Shown here piece by piece: positions 43,072 through 54,533 of a stretch of DNA of 64,000 nucleotides (position 1 is the stretch's first letter; every line of letters starts with the position of its first letter). The position numbers and the translations under genes were made by a program. The DNA comes from Rhizobiales bacterium NRL2 (GTDB lineage: Bacteria > Pseudomonadota > Alphaproteobacteria > Minwuiales > Minwuiaceae): contig CP016093.1 of the NCBI GenBank assembly GCA_001664005.1, positions 2,363,001 through 2,427,000 on the forward strand, given 5' to 3'. The notes under the pieces are model-generated. The model was not told the origin of the DNA. It ran no database searches and saw nothing but the letters and a program-made list of their open reading frames with translations.

Positions 43072-43866
43072 ATGGAACTGCAGTTTTCGACGATCGAGCG
43101 GCGGGGGCGCATCGTCATCGTCCGCTTCGACAGGGGCATCGCGGCCAATCCCCTGTCGGACGCCCTGATGAAGGAACTGACCGACATCGCCCGCCATCTC
43201 GACGACGATCTCGAGAGTTCGGTGGTGGTGCTGGCGGGCCGCGACGACAACTTTTCCATGGGCTTCGATCTGAAGGATCCGGTCGCCGAGCAGCGCGCCG
43301 AGGCCGGCCTGCTCGCCAGGCGGCGCTCGATCCAGCGCGGGCCGCGGCTCTGCCGCGCCTGGGAGGAACTGGAGCAGATGACCATCTGCGCCGTTGAAGG
43401 CTGGTGCGTCGGCGGCGGCGTGGCGCTGGCCTGTTCGCTCGACCTCCGCGTCATGGGAGAGGGGGCGACCTACTACGTTTCCGAGATCGAGCGCGGCATG
43501 AACATGAGCTGGAACTCGGTGCCGCGCTTCGTGAACCTGTGCGGCCCTGCGCGGACCAAACGGCTCGTCGTTATGGCGGAGAAGGTCGGCGCGGAACGGG
43601 CGCTGGAATGGGGCCTGGCCGACGAGGTGGCGCCGAAGGGCGGCGCGCTGGAGAAGGCGCTGGAAATGGCCGAACGCATCGCCAGCCTGCCGCCGGTGCA
43701 GGTGCGCATGTGCAAGAAGGACGTCGACGTCGCCGCCAAGGCGCTCAACCACGCCGTCAGCTTCATGGACGCCGACCAGTTCTGTCTCTCCATGACCGGC
43801 GAGGACTACAAGGAAGGCGTGCAGTCGTTCCTCGAGAAACGCCCGCCGCGCTATACGGGACGTTGA
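43072..43866 (+). CDS. Enoyl-CoA hydratase/isomerase family protein
   Basis: The 264 residues belong to the crotonase family, with the oxyanion-hole segments FSMGFDLKD and CVGGGVALACSLDLRV. Around the first acidic position it has SEIERGMNMSW, so a Glu is present, whereas the second position (NSVPRFV) lacks one. It is only distantly similar to the protein at 41.8 kb. Substrate is unknown. GGGGAGG lies before the ATG. Confidence 0.88.
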   Translation: MELQFSTIERRGRIVIVRFDRGIAANPLSDALMKELTDIARHLDDDLESSVVVLAGRDDNFSMGFDLKDPVAEQRAEAGLLARRRSIQRGPRLCRAWEELEQMTICAVEGWCVGGGVALACSLDLRVMGEGATYYVSEIERGMNMSWNSVPRFVNLCGPARTKRLVVMAEKVGAERALEWGLADEVAPKGGALEKALEMAERIASLPPVQVRMCKKDVDVAAKALNHAVSFMDADQFCLSMTGEDYKEGVQSFLEKRPPRYTGR

Positions 43867-43937
43867 ATTGCGCGGGCGGAGCGACAGTTCTGCTTCCATG
43901 AGGCCTGGATTTCCGGGTGCAGGCACACGGCATTTCA

Positions 43938-44010
43938 ATTGGCTGTCCCGGGGCCTGGCCCCGGGACCCGGTTTGCATGGTCAGTTTCTCTGGGCCCGGC
44001 GATCAAGTCA
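43938..44010. repeat. Second copy of bipartite palindromic repeat
   Basis: GTCCCGGGGCC, one base and GGCCCCGGGAC (43945-43967) form an 11-bp inverted repeat. It is followed at the same distance as in the 38.96-kb element by CTGGGCCC, then GATCAAGTCACGGGGC. The two copies lie in direct orientation 5 kb apart and bracket the dehydrogenase-Panacea-hemB-crotonase block. Confidence 0.6.
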
Positions 44011-44044
44011 CGGGGCGGAACAGGGCCAGCATTTCGGTTCGCGG

Positions 44045-44051
44045 AAGGAGG
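44045..44051 (+). promoter_or_regulatory. Ribosome binding site that fixes a TTG start
   Basis: AAGGAGG is a perfect Shine-Dalgarno sequence four bases before the TTG at 44056. No ATG or GTG with comparable spacing exists near it, so this site decides the start of the ABC transporter gene. Confidence 0.8.
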
Positions 44052-44055
44052 ATCG

Positions 44056-45879
44056 TTGAGGAACACCGTATCCGGCACGCCGTCCGGCCCGCCCGACTGG
44101 AGCGTGCTGCGCCGGTTGCTGCCCTATCTCTGGCCGAAGGACGACTGGCGGCCGAAGCTGCGCATCGTCCTCGCCGCCTGCTTCCTGGCCGGTTCCATCG
44201 CGGCGGGGGCGACGGTGCCGTTCCTGCTCAAGCACGCCGTCGACTCGCTGGATGCGGAGAGTATCGCCATCGGCGCGGCGATCGCCTTCGTGGTGGCCTA
44301 CGGTCTCGGGCGGGTGTTGCAGCAGGGTCTGGCGCAGGCCCGCGACGGCATCTTTTCCGCGGTCGGACAGCGGGCCGCGCGGCGTGTGGCGCGCCGCGTC
44401 TTTCAGCGGCTGCACGAGCTCAGCTACCGCTTCCATACCGAACGCCGCACCGGCGCCCTGCATCAGCTCATCGACCGCGGCGCCAAGGCGATCGACTTCC
44501 TGTTGCGCATGGCGCTGTTCAACGTCGTTCCCGTGGTCGGCCAGGCGGTGATCTTTCTCGGTATTCTGGTGATCGAGTATCAGTTCTGGTTTGCGGTCGC
44601 GACCTTCGCCACGGTGATCGCCTTCATCGCCTTCACCTTTCTGGTGACCGAGTGGCGCATCGGCATCCGCCGGGAGATGAACCGCCGCGACGAGGAGGCC
44701 TATGCCAGCTCCGTCGACAGCCTGCTGAACTTCGAGACCGTGCGTTATTTCGCCAATGAACCCTACGAGGTCGAGCGTTTCGACAATCGGCTTGCGGGCT
44801 ACGAGAAGGCGGCGGTGCGCAGCCAGGTCAGCCTGGCTTTCCTGAACACCGGGCAGGGCTTCATCGTGGCCACGGGCCTGGTCATCGTCATGGTGCTGGC
44901 GGCAAGGGGCGTTGCCGACGGCTCCATGACCATCGGCGATTTCGTTCTGATCAACGCGTTCCTGATCCAGCTCTACATGCCGCTCAACATGCTGGGCATG
45001 GTCTACCGCGAGGTGAAGCAGAGCCTGGTCGACATGCAGAAGATGTTCGGCCTGCTGGACCGGGAGATCGAGGTCGGCGATGCGCCGGAGGCAAAACCGC
45101 TCGCCTTCCGCGGCGGCCACATCGAGTTCGACAACGTGACCTTCGGCTACGACCCGCGGCGCACGGTGCTGGACGGCGTTTCCTTCGAGGTGCCGCCCGG
45201 CCACACCATCGCCGTGGTCGGTGAATCTGGCGGCGGCAAGTCCACGCTGACGCGGCTGCTGTTCCGCTTCTTCGACGTCACCGGCGGCCGCATCCTGATC
45301 GACGGGCAGGACATCCGCGACGTCACCCAGGCCTCGTTGCGCCGGACGCTGGGCGTCGTGCCCCAGGACGTGGTGCTGTTCAACGACACGCTGGAGCACA
45401 ACATCCGCTATGGCGATCTGGAGGCCGGCGACGAGGCGATGAACGCGGCGATCGACGCAGCCCAGCTCCGCCCCCTGATCGACAGCCTGCCCGACGGCCT
45501 GGCCAGCACCGTCGGCGAACGCGGCCTGAAGCTCTCCGGCGGCGAGAAGCAGCGCGTCGCCATCGCGCGGATGATGCTGAAGGATCCCGGCGTGATGATC
45601 TTCGACGAGGCGACCTCGGCGCTGGACACGGCGACGGAGCGGGAGATCCAGAAGGCGCTGACCCGCGTCTCTCAGGGCCGGACGACGCTGATGATCGCGC
45701 ACCGGCTCTCGACGGTGGTCAACGCCGACCAGATCATCGTGCTGGACGGCGGACGCATCGCCGAACGCGGCCAGCATCACGAACTGATCGCCCGTAACGG
45801 CCTCTACGCCCACATGTGGCGGCGCCAGCAGGCCGAGCGGGCGCAGGACGGCGAAGGCGCGGTCAGCGCCGCGGAGTAG
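44056..45879 (+). CDS. Atm1/HMT1-type ABC half-transporter (fused TM and ATPase)
   Basis: The 607 residues comprise six transmembrane helices (about 35-310) and one ABC ATPase with Walker A GESGGGKST (389-397), signature LSGGEKQR near 503 and Walker B FDEATSALD. The segment NFETVRYFANE, and an N-terminal part with YLWPKDDW, are typical of the Atm1/HMT1 group, which exports glutathione conjugates, glutathione persulfide or metal-thiol complexes. It would work as a homodimer in the inner membrane. The TTG start follows a perfect ribosome site. Confidence 0.9.
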   Translation: MRNTVSGTPSGPPDWSVLRRLLPYLWPKDDWRPKLRIVLAACFLAGSIAAGATVPFLLKHAVDSLDAESIAIGAAIAFVVAYGLGRVLQQGLAQARDGIFSAVGQRAARRVARRVFQRLHELSYRFHTERRTGALHQLIDRGAKAIDFLLRMALFNVVPVVGQAVIFLGILVIEYQFWFAVATFATVIAFIAFTFLVTEWRIGIRREMNRRDEEAYASSVDSLLNFETVRYFANEPYEVERFDNRLAGYEKAAVRSQVSLAFLNTGQGFIVATGLVIVMVLAARGVADGSMTIGDFVLINAFLIQLYMPLNMLGMVYREVKQSLVDMQKMFGLLDREIEVGDAPEAKPLAFRGGHIEFDNVTFGYDPRRTVLDGVSFEVPPGHTIAVVGESGGGKSTLTRLLFRFFDVTGGRILIDGQDIRDVTQASLRRTLGVVPQDVVLFNDTLEHNIRYGDLEAGDEAMNAAIDAAQLRPLIDSLPDGLASTVGERGLKLSGGEKQRVAIARMMLKDPGVMIFDEATSALDTATEREIQKALTRVSQGRTTLMIAHRLSTVVNADQIIVLDGGRIAERGQHHELIARNGLYAHMWRRQQAERAQDGEGAVSAAE

Positions 45880-45882
45880 ATT

Positions 45883-47379
45883 TCAGAAGTACGGCGCGAC
45901 CTTGCCGAGATTGGCGTAGATGGTCTTCGTCTGGGTGAAGTGGCCGATGGTTTCCAGCCCGTTCTCCCGGCCGACGCCGGACTGCTTGTGGCCGCCGAAG
46001 GGCACTTCCGGCGGCGTCACGTTGTAGTCGTTGATCCAGACCGTGCCGGCCTGCATCGCATTGGCGACGCGGTGGGCGCGGGCGAAGTCGGTGGTGAAGA
46101 CCGCCCCGGCCAGTCCGAAGGGCGTGTGGTTGGCGCGGGCGACGACCTCGTGCTCCTCCTCGAAGGGCAGCACCGCCATGACGGGACCGAAGATCTCGTC
46201 GCGCACGAAGCTCATGTCGTCGGTGCATTCGGCGAAGACCGCCGGGTGGACGAAATTGCCTGCGGCGAGGGTCGGATCTTCCGGGCGGTGGCCGCCCACG
46301 ACGTGCAGCGCGTTGGAGCGGCGCGCCGCCTCGATATGGCCCATGACCTTCTCCAGATGGCCGGCGCTGATCAGCGCGCCGATCTTCGTCGCCGGGTCGA
46401 ACGGGTCGCCGAGCGGAATGCGAGCGACCTTGTCTTCCAGGCTTTCCAGGAAGCGGCGGTAGATGCGGCGCTGGACGAAGACGCGGGTGCCGTTGGAGCA
46501 GACCTCGCCCGCGGAGTAGAAATTGGCCGACATGGCGGAGTCGACCGCGCCGTCGAAATCGGCGTCGTCGAAGACGATCAGCGGGGACTTGCCGCCCAGC
46601 TCCAGGGTGACCCCCTTCAATGTCTGCGCGGCGTCGGCCATGACCTTGCGGCCCGTGCCGACCTCGCCGGTCAGGCTGATCTTGGCGATGCCGGGATGGC
46701 GGGAGAGCAGCTGGCCCACCCGGCCGTCGCCCTGGACGACATTGAAGGCGCCCGGTGGCAGACCAGCCTCGAGATAGATCTCGGCCAGCTTCAGCGCCGA
46801 CAGCGGCGTCAGCTCGGCGGGCTTGAAGATCATGGTGTTGCCGCAGGCCAGCGCCGGCGCGGACTTCCAGAGCGCGATCTGGATCGGATAGTTCCATGCT
46901 CCGATGCCGGCGCAGACGCCCAGCGGTTCGCGGCGCACCATGGCGAAGGCATCGGGACCGAAATCATGGTGCTCACCGTGAATGGCGGGCGCGAGGCCGG
47001 CGTAGTACTCCAGCATCTCGGCGCCGGTGATGACGTCGACCTCGGCGGTCTCGGCGATGGGCTTGCCGGTGTCCAGCGTTTCCAGCCGCGCCAGTTCCCC
47101 GTTGCGCTCGCGCAGGATCGCCGCGGCGCGCAGCAGCACCTTCGCGCGCTCCCGCGCCGGCGTCGTCGACCAGGTCAGAAAGGCCTCCTGCGCCGCCTCG
47201 ACGGCGGCCTCCACGTCCTCGGGCGAGGCCATGTCGACCTCGCAGATCACGTGGTTCGTCGCCGGATTCAGGGTCTCGAACGTCTCCTCGGCCGTGCCGG
47301 GCCGATAGCGGCCGCCGATGAAGAGCTGTTGCACGCCGAGGGTGGTGTTCGGACCGTAATGGGTCTGGTCTTCAGCCAT
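45883..47379 (-). CDS. betB: Betaine-aldehyde dehydrogenase-like NAD-dependent aldehyde dehydrogenase
   Basis: The 498 residues have the ALDH active site: Glu in LELGGKSP and the nucleophile Cys in SAGEVCSNGTRV, plus the cofactor segment GAWNYPIQ and the closing PFGGHKQSGVGREN. The GEVCSNGTRVFV context and the EVPFGGHK end match BetB, which oxidises betaine aldehyde to glycine betaine. No betA or betI is adjacent, so another aldehyde substrate is possible. It converges with the ABC transporter, three bases apart. Confidence 0.85.
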   Translation of the reverse strand: MAEDQTHYGPNTTLGVQQLFIGGRYRPGTAEETFETLNPATNHVICEVDMASPEDVEAAVEAAQEAFLTWSTTPARERAKVLLRAAAILRERNGELARLETLDTGKPIAETAEVDVITGAEMLEYYAGLAPAIHGEHHDFGPDAFAMVRREPLGVCAGIGAWNYPIQIALWKSAPALACGNTMIFKPAELTPLSALKLAEIYLEAGLPPGAFNVVQGDGRVGQLLSRHPGIAKISLTGEVGTGRKVMADAAQTLKGVTLELGGKSPLIVFDDADFDGAVDSAMSANFYSAGEVCSNGTRVFVQRRIYRRFLESLEDKVARIPLGDPFDPATKIGALISAGHLEKVMGHIEAARRSNALHVVGGHRPEDPTLAAGNFVHPAVFAECTDDMSFVRDEIFGPVMAVLPFEEEHEVVARANHTPFGLAGAVFTTDFARAHRVANAMQAGTVWINDYNVTPPEVPFGGHKQSGVGRENGLETIGHFTQTKTIYANLGKVAPYF

Positions 47380-47458
47380 CGCGTTGGCCTTTCCTTGATC
47401 CGCCGGAGGGCGGCGATAGGATCATTGCCCGACCGCTCGCCGCAACAGGAAATCCGGC

Positions 47459-47947
47459 TTGAAAGACAATACCCCCGACCCGCGCACGCCCCAGGTGGTC
47501 GCGCGCGCGCCCTTCACCGTCCGCCGTCTGGTCCGCTGGGGGGATTCCGATCCGGCGGGGATCGTCTACACCGGCACCTATCTGGATTACATGGTCGAGG
47601 CGGCGGAGGATTTCTTCATCACGCTCACCGGCCGCCACTGGCGGGACATGCAGACGGAAAGCGGCACCGGCACCCCCATGGTCCACGCCTCGATGGATTT
47701 CCTGAAGCCCGTGCCGGCGGGGCAGGCCATCGACATCGCCGTCCATGTGGGCAGGCTGGGCGCCTCGTCCTTCGATCTGCACTTCGTTTCCCGCACCATG
47801 GCGGGCGACGTCTGTTTCACCGGCAAGCTGACCGGCGTCCACATCCGCCATGTCGGCCCCGGCGCTATTGCCGCCCAGGCCATGCCGGCGGACTGGAAGG
47901 CGAAGCTGGAAGAGTATTCGAAGGCGTTTCCGGTTCCGGAGAAATAG
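47459..47947 (+). CDS. Hotdog-fold acyl-CoA thioesterase
   Basis: The 162 residues belong to the 4-hydroxybenzoyl-CoA thioesterase type: RWGDSDPAGIVYTGTYLDY near 26-44 holds the catalytic Asp31 of the DPAGIVY motif. A TTG at 47459 with AGGA nine bases upstream is the likely start. The 80-base divergent gap to betB suggests a shared regulatory region. Substrate is not known. Confidence 0.85.
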   Translation: MKDNTPDPRTPQVVARAPFTVRRLVRWGDSDPAGIVYTGTYLDYMVEAAEDFFITLTGRHWRDMQTESGTGTPMVHASMDFLKPVPAGQAIDIAVHVGRLGASSFDLHFVSRTMAGDVCFTGKLTGVHIRHVGPGAIAAQAMPADWKAKLEEYSKAFPVPEK

Positions 47948-47950
47948 GTC

Positions 47951-48036
47951 ATGCCCGCCTCCGTGCGGGCATCCGGTCAATTCATTGACTCGCGGCGAAG
48001 CCGCACCGGACCCCCGCACAGGGGCGGGGGTGCCGG
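47951..48036. repeat. Cluster of three hairpins between convergent genes
   Basis: Three inverted repeats follow one another: ATGCCCGC/GCGGGCAT (47951-47972), GCGGC/GCCGC (47992-48004), and CCGGACCCCCGC/GCGGGGGTGCCGG with one bulge (48006-48036). The first shares the core GTCATGCCCG...CGGGCATC with the element at 38.87 kb. They separate the thioesterase and trpE stops and may protect both mRNA ends; no T-run is seen. This is also the right-hand junction of the block that separates trpE from trpG. Confidence 0.55.
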
Positions 48037-48053
48037 AGTGTGGTGAGACAACT

Positions 48054-49571
48054 CTACCGCATGTTCCCCGACCGCGCGGCGAAGCGCACGGCTTCCTCGG
48101 CGGCGCGCATCAGCGCTTTGGCCTTGTTCACCGTCTCCTGATACTCGGCTTCCGGGTCGCTGTCGGCGACGACGCCGCCGCCGGCCTGGACGTGCATCAC
48201 CCCGTCCTTGACCACGGCGGTCCGCAGCACGATCGCCGTGTCCATGGCCCCGCCGGCGGAGAAATAGCCGATGCCGCCGGCGTAGAGGTGGCGCTTGTCC
48301 TTCTCCAGTTCCTCGATGATCTCCATCGCGCGGACCTTGGGCGCGCCGGAAACCGTGCCGGCCGGAAAGCCGCCGATCAGGGCATCGAGCGCGTCGTGGG
48401 CGTCGTCCAGTTCGCCTTCGACGTTGGAGACGATGTGCATGACGTGGCTGTAGCGTTCGATGACGAACTTCTCGGTGACGTTGACCGTGCCGATCCTGGC
48501 CACCCGGCCGACGTCGTTGCGGCCCAGATCGAGCAGCATCAGGTGCTCGGCCAGCTCCTTCGGGTCCGACAGCAGTTCCTCGGCCAGCGCCGCGTCCTCC
48601 GCCGGCGTCGCGCCGCGGGGCCGGGTGCCGGCGAGCGGGCGCAGCGTGATCCGGCCATCCCGGACGCGGACCAGGATCTCCGGACTGGAGCCGACGACGG
48701 AAAAATCGCCGAAATCGAGGAAATACATGAAGGGCGAGGGGTTGGTGCGCCTGAGCGCGCGATAGAGCGCCAGCGGGGGCAGGGTGAACGGCACCTCGAA
48801 GCGCTGGGAGGGCACGATCTGGAAAATGTCGCCGGCGCGGATGTACTCCTTCGCCTTCTCGACCATCGCGTGATACTCGCCACGCGTGGTGTTCGACGTC
48901 GGCGGCGGCAGTTCCGCCAGTTCGTCGGCGCCTGCGCGGCTGTGGGGCAGAGCGCGGTCGAAATCGGCCACCGAGTCGGCCAGCCGCTCGCAGGCCCGCG
49001 CATAGGATTGTCTGGCGCTGACGCCCTCCTCGGGCCAGACCGGGGTCACGATCGTGACCATGTCGCGCACGCTGTCGAAGATCGCCATGACCGTCGGGCG
49101 CACGAACAGCGCATCCGGCACACCCAGCGCGTCGCGGTTGCCCGAGGGCAGGCGCTCCATCAGCTTGACCGTGTCATAGGCCATGTAGCCGAACAGTCCC
49201 GCCGACATCGGCGGCAGTTCGGGCGGCAGGTCGATGTGGATCTCGGCCAGCAGCTTGCGGAAGCTTTCCAGCGTCGGTTCGGCACAGGGTTCGAACGCCT
49301 CGGGGTCGAAGCGCGCGGAGCGGTTGATCTCCGCCTTGTCGCCGTGGGCGCGCCAGATCAGGTCCGGCTTCAGGCCGATGAAGGAATAGCGGCCGCGGAT
49401 CGCGCCGCCCTCCACCGATTCCAGCAGGAAGCAGTTGGGACGGCCGTCGGTCAGCTTCATGAAGGCCGAAACGGGGGTCTCCAGGTCGGCGACGATCTCC
49501 GTGTAGACGACCTGGCCGCGGCCTTCGTCATGGACCGTCCGGAAATCCTCGAGGGTCGGCGTGAAGCTCAT
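48054..49571 (-). CDS. trpE: Anthranilate synthase component I
   Basis: TrpE forms anthranilate from chorismate with ammonia from TrpG. The 505 residues hold the N-terminal tryptophan-feedback motif LLES (in CFLLESVEGG), and the chorismate-binding C-terminal half with GDIFQIVPSQR, the LAGTRPRG segment, the HLMLLDLGRNDVGRV signature and a GAPKVRAM segment. It is not fused to TrpG. It starts 20 bases after ppiD, so it is probably transcribed with it. No leader peptide fits in that gap. Confidence 0.96.
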   Translation of the reverse strand: MSFTPTLEDFRTVHDEGRGQVVYTEIVADLETPVSAFMKLTDGRPNCFLLESVEGGAIRGRYSFIGLKPDLIWRAHGDKAEINRSARFDPEAFEPCAEPTLESFRKLLAEIHIDLPPELPPMSAGLFGYMAYDTVKLMERLPSGNRDALGVPDALFVRPTVMAIFDSVRDMVTIVTPVWPEEGVSARQSYARACERLADSVADFDRALPHSRAGADELAELPPPTSNTTRGEYHAMVEKAKEYIRAGDIFQIVPSQRFEVPFTLPPLALYRALRRTNPSPFMYFLDFGDFSVVGSSPEILVRVRDGRITLRPLAGTRPRGATPAEDAALAEELLSDPKELAEHLMLLDLGRNDVGRVARIGTVNVTEKFVIERYSHVMHIVSNVEGELDDAHDALDALIGGFPAGTVSGAPKVRAMEIIEELEKDKRHLYAGGIGYFSAGGAMDTAIVLRTAVVKDGVMHVQAGGGVVADSDPEAEYQETVNKAKALMRAAEEAVRFAARSGNMR

Positions 49572-49591
49572 GGAAGGGTTCCGATGGCAGG

Positions 49592-51487
49592 CTACTGTTC
49601 GAGATAGATGCCGTTGGGGTCCACGGCGTTGGTGAAGGCGCGCTGGTTGATCGAGACGCCGTGTTCGTCGCGGAGCGTCTGCAGCAGGGTCTGGCGCACG
49701 TCTTCGGAGAACGACTCGCCGATCACTTCGGCGAGGGCTGCGGTCCGGTCGCCGCTGCTGCTGACATCCGCCTCCGCGACCGCGTCGACGGTGACCAGAA
49801 CCTGTGCGCCGCGGGCGCCGCCGCCCGCCGACTGGCCGGCCTCCAGGCCAAAGACGGTGTCGCGCAGTTCGCCGCTCAGGTCCGGCGCGCCGGCCTGACG
49901 GGTGACGCCCTCGGCGGTCTCGACCTCGGCCTCGAAGCCGCTGGCGATGTCTTCCAGGCTCTCGCCGCCCTCCAGACGCTGTTCCAGCTTCGCGCGCTCG
50001 GCGGCAGCCAGTTCGGCAAGCTGTTCGCGCCGCCAGGCGGCGGCGACCTCGCCGCGGACATCCTCGAAGGGTTGCAGGGCGGGCGGGACCACTTCCATCG
50101 CCTGCACCAGCAGAATCGCGCCGTTGTCCAGTTCCTGCGCCGCCAGGTCGTCGCCGGGTTCGGCGGCGAACAGTTCCTCCAGCGCCGCGGACGGCAGGCT
50201 CTCGGAAGGGTTCCCGCCTTCCAGGGTCAGGCCCTGGCGGGTCACCGGCGGAAGTTCCATCATCTTCAGCGACAGGATGTCGGCGACCTCGGCGACCTTC
50301 GCGCCGCCGGCCAGTTCGTCCTCGATGCGATTGGAGATGCCGACCAGATCGCCGATGGCGCGGTCCAGCTTCAGATCCTGCGCCACGGCTTCCCGCACCT
50401 CGGAGAGCGGCCGGACGTTCTCTTCGGTGACCTCCGTGACGTGAACCAGGTGCCAGCCGAAATCGCTCTGCGCCGGTCCGGCAACCTCGCCTTCCGCGGC
50501 GGAGAAGGCGGCGTCGGCCACACGGTCGGGCAGATCTCCGGGTCCGACGCGGCCGACATCGATCGGCGCGGAGCCGGTCGCATCCTCCACGGCCTTGTCG
50601 AAGGCCACGCCCTCGTTGATCCGCGCCAGCACATCGGCGGCGGCGGCCTCGTCGGCGAAGATCGCCTGTTTCACGGAGCGGCTGGCCGGGCGGGTGAACT
50701 CCGCCAGCCGGGCCTGGTAGGATTCCTCGATCTCGCTTTCGGAGACTTCGATGTTCTCGGCCAGATCCTGCGGCCGCACCAGGATGATACGGGCCGAACG
50801 GCGCTCCGGCGCAGTGAAGGGGGCGGGGTTGGCCTCGTGATAGGCCCGCAATGCGGCCTCGTCCGGCTCCGGCGCGCTCGCCAGGGCATCATTGGGCAGC
50901 CTGAGGATACGCAGGTCGCGGCTTTCGAGCTGCCAGGCCAGGATGGCGCGCGCCATCGGGGCGGGCCCCTGGGCCAGACCCGCGGTCATGGTCGACTCGA
51001 TCTGCCGGTTCAGCATGTCCTGCCGCATGTTCTCGACGAACTCGCCCTCGGAAAAGCCGGCGCGGCGCAGGATTTCCTCGAAGCGGAAGCGGTCGAAGTT
51101 CCCGGTCGGGCCCGTGAACCCCGGGTCGTTGCGGATCTCGATGGCCACTGCATCGTCGGTCACGCCAAGACCGAGTTCCTCGGCTTCCTCGGCCAGAACC
51201 GCGTTGTCGACCATCCCCGAAAGGACCTGATTGTAGAGCCCGATCTGAATGGCGAGTTCCGGGTCGATGGGCCGGTTCTGCTGCTGGGAGAGAAACTGGA
51301 TCCGCCGCTGCGCCTCGTTGACGAAGCGCTGGCTCTCGATCTCGCGGTCGCCGACGGTGGCCACCGGGGCATTCGGGGCCGTTCCGACAAAGTCGTTCAG
51401 ACCCCACAGCGCGAAGCTGAGGATCAGGAGGACCAGCAGGGCCCGGACGACCCATTTGGCCATGCCCTTTTGCGTCTTCTGCATCAT
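49592..51487 (-). CDS. ppiD: Periplasmic peptidyl-prolyl isomerase/chaperone PpiD
   Basis: PpiD is an inner-membrane anchored chaperone at the SecYEG exit that helps newly exported proteins. The 631 residues have a cytosolic start ([12 protein letters not shown]), one transmembrane helix (about 13-33), a SurA_N-like helical region (to about 240), a parvulin domain (about 240-370) and a long helical C-terminal part. Start at 51487 is the first of two adjacent ATGs; an upstream frame to 51532 is unlikely. It precedes trpE with a 20-base gap and is divergent from tpiA. Confidence 0.9.
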   Translation of the reverse strand: MMQKTQKGMAKWVVRALLVLLILSFALWGLNDFVGTAPNAPVATVGDREIESQRFVNEAQRRIQFLSQQQNRPIDPELAIQIGLYNQVLSGMVDNAVLAEEAEELGLGVTDDAVAIEIRNDPGFTGPTGNFDRFRFEEILRRAGFSEGEFVENMRQDMLNRQIESTMTAGLAQGPAPMARAILAWQLESRDLRILRLPNDALASAPEPDEAALRAYHEANPAPFTAPERRSARIILVRPQDLAENIEVSESEIEESYQARLAEFTRPASRSVKQAIFADEAAAADVLARINEGVAFDKAVEDATGSAPIDVGRVGPGDLPDRVADAAFSAAEGEVAGPAQSDFGWHLVHVTEVTEENVRPLSEVREAVAQDLKLDRAIGDLVGISNRIEDELAGGAKVAEVADILSLKMMELPPVTRQGLTLEGGNPSESLPSAALEELFAAEPGDDLAAQELDNGAILLVQAMEVVPPALQPFEDVRGEVAAAWRREQLAELAAAERAKLEQRLEGGESLEDIASGFEAEVETAEGVTRQAGAPDLSGELRDTVFGLEAGQSAGGGARGAQVLVTVDAVAEADVSSSGDRTAALAEVIGESFSEDVRQTLLQTLRDEHGVSINQRAFTNAVDPNGIYLEQ

Positions 51488-51638
51488 GGTGCTGTCTCGC
51501 GGCTCCGCGCTTGGAATTCGGCTGGCGGACATTAGTCGCGCCCCGCGCGCCCCGCAACCGCCGCGCGCCCTTGCGACGGGTGACCTCGGGCGCGATCCGC
51601 GCTATGCACTCCATATGGATCCAGCAGGGGGTATGGTG

Positions 51639-52382
51639 ATGCTGATTGCCGGCAACTGGAAGATGAACGGACTTGCCGCTGACGCCGCGGCGCAGGTCAG
51701 GGCGCTGGCGGATGATATCGGACGCGCCGGCGGGGCCGAACTTCTGATCTGTCCGCCGGCGACGCTGATCCAGGTCATGGCGCGGGCGTTGGAGGAAGCC
51801 GGGATCCGCGACCGCGTGGCGCTGGGCGGCCAGGATTGCCACATCGCCGAGAAGGGCGCGCACACCGGCGACATCTCCGCCTGGATGCTGAAGGACATCG
51901 GCTGCAGCCATGTCATCGTCGGCCATTCGGAACGGCGCATCGACCACGGCGAGGACGACGACCTGATCCGCGCCAAGGCCGAAGCCGCGCTGGAGGCGGG
52001 ACTCGTCGCCATCGTCTGCATCGGCGAGACCGAGGCGCAGCGGCAGGCCGAGGAAACCGAACTCGTGCTCTCGCACCAGCTCCGGGGGTCAATGCCGTCG
52101 GGGGCGACGCGGGAGAACGCGGTGATCGCCTACGAACCGGTCTGGGCGATCGGTACCGGACACACGCCGACGGCCGAGGACGTGGCCCATGTGCATCGGC
52201 ATATCCGCACGGTCGCCGAGGATTTCTTCCCCGACGACCTGCGCATTCTCTATGGCGGTTCCGTCAAGCCCGACAATGCCGGGGCGCTGCTGGCGGTCGA
52301 CGGGGTTGACGGCGCGCTGGTCGGCGGGGCCAGTCTGAAGGCCGAGGATTTTCTCGCCATCGCCGCGGCGGCGAAGGCCTGA
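51639..52382 (+). CDS. tpiA: Triosephosphate isomerase
   Basis: TpiA interconverts dihydroxyacetone phosphate and glyceraldehyde 3-phosphate. The 247 residues carry Lys8 in AGNWKMN, the electrophile His96 in VGHSERR, the catalytic base Glu166 in [11 protein letters not shown], and the phosphate loop YGGSVKPDN. Among several ATG/GTG codons, 51639 is chosen because AGGGGG lies seven bases upstream and the protein then begins as in relatives ([10 protein letters not shown]). Confidence 0.96.
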   Translation: MLIAGNWKMNGLAADAAAQVRALADDIGRAGGAELLICPPATLIQVMARALEEAGIRDRVALGGQDCHIAEKGAHTGDISAWMLKDIGCSHVIVGHSERRIDHGEDDDLIRAKAEAALEAGLVAIVCIGETEAQRQAEETELVLSHQLRGSMPSGATRENAVIAYEPVWAIGTGHTPTAEDVAHVHRHIRTVAEDFFPDDLRILYGGSVKPDNAGALLAVDGVDGALVGGASLKAEDFLAIAAAAKA

Positions 52383-52474
52383 TGCCTGCCGCTTGACCAG
52401 CCGGGCATTGCATCCGATCTGATAGTGTGTAAAAGCCGCCCCAGCCCCAAGTCAGCCCGGAATTCCCGCAGCCC

Positions 52475-52807
52475 ATGCTTACCATCATCACCGTCATTCA
52501 CGTCCTGATCGCCATCGCGATGGTCGGCGTCATCCTCATGCAGCGGTCCGAAGGCGGTGCGCTCGGCATCGGTGGCGGAGGATCGGGCGGCGGCATGGGC
52601 GGCATCATGTCCGGCCGGGGCACGGCGAATCTGCTGACGCGGACCACGGCGGTGCTGGCGGCGATGTTCATCGCCACGTCGATCATCCTGGCCATCCTGG
52701 TCGGGGGCAAGGACGAATCGGGATCGATTCTCGACCAACCGGTGCAGCAGCAGGCCCCTGCCGCGCCCGCGCAGCCCGAAGGCCCGGCCGTCCCGCAATC
52801 CGATTAA
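52475..52807 (+). CDS. secG: Preprotein translocase subunit SecG
   Basis: SecG is the small accessory subunit of the SecYEG channel. The 110 residues have two transmembrane helices (about 3-22 and 53-76) around a glycine-rich loop (LGIGGGGSGGGMGGIMSGRG), with LLTRTTAVLAAMF starting helix two. A proline/alanine/glutamine-rich tail follows, as is usual in Alphaproteobacteria. It lies between tpiA and pyrG, a conserved order. Confidence 0.95.
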   Translation: MLTIITVIHVLIAIAMVGVILMQRSEGGALGIGGGGSGGGMGGIMSGRGTANLLTRTTAVLAAMFIATSIILAILVGGKDESGSILDQPVQQQAPAAPAQPEGPAVPQSD

Positions 52808-54523
<1,716 letters not shown>

Positions 54524-54533
54524 GAACAACGAC

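Noticed and set aside
47380-47458. Choline-type BetI operator between betB and the thioesterase
   Set aside because: No convincing palindrome was seen, and no betI, betA or betT gene is nearby.
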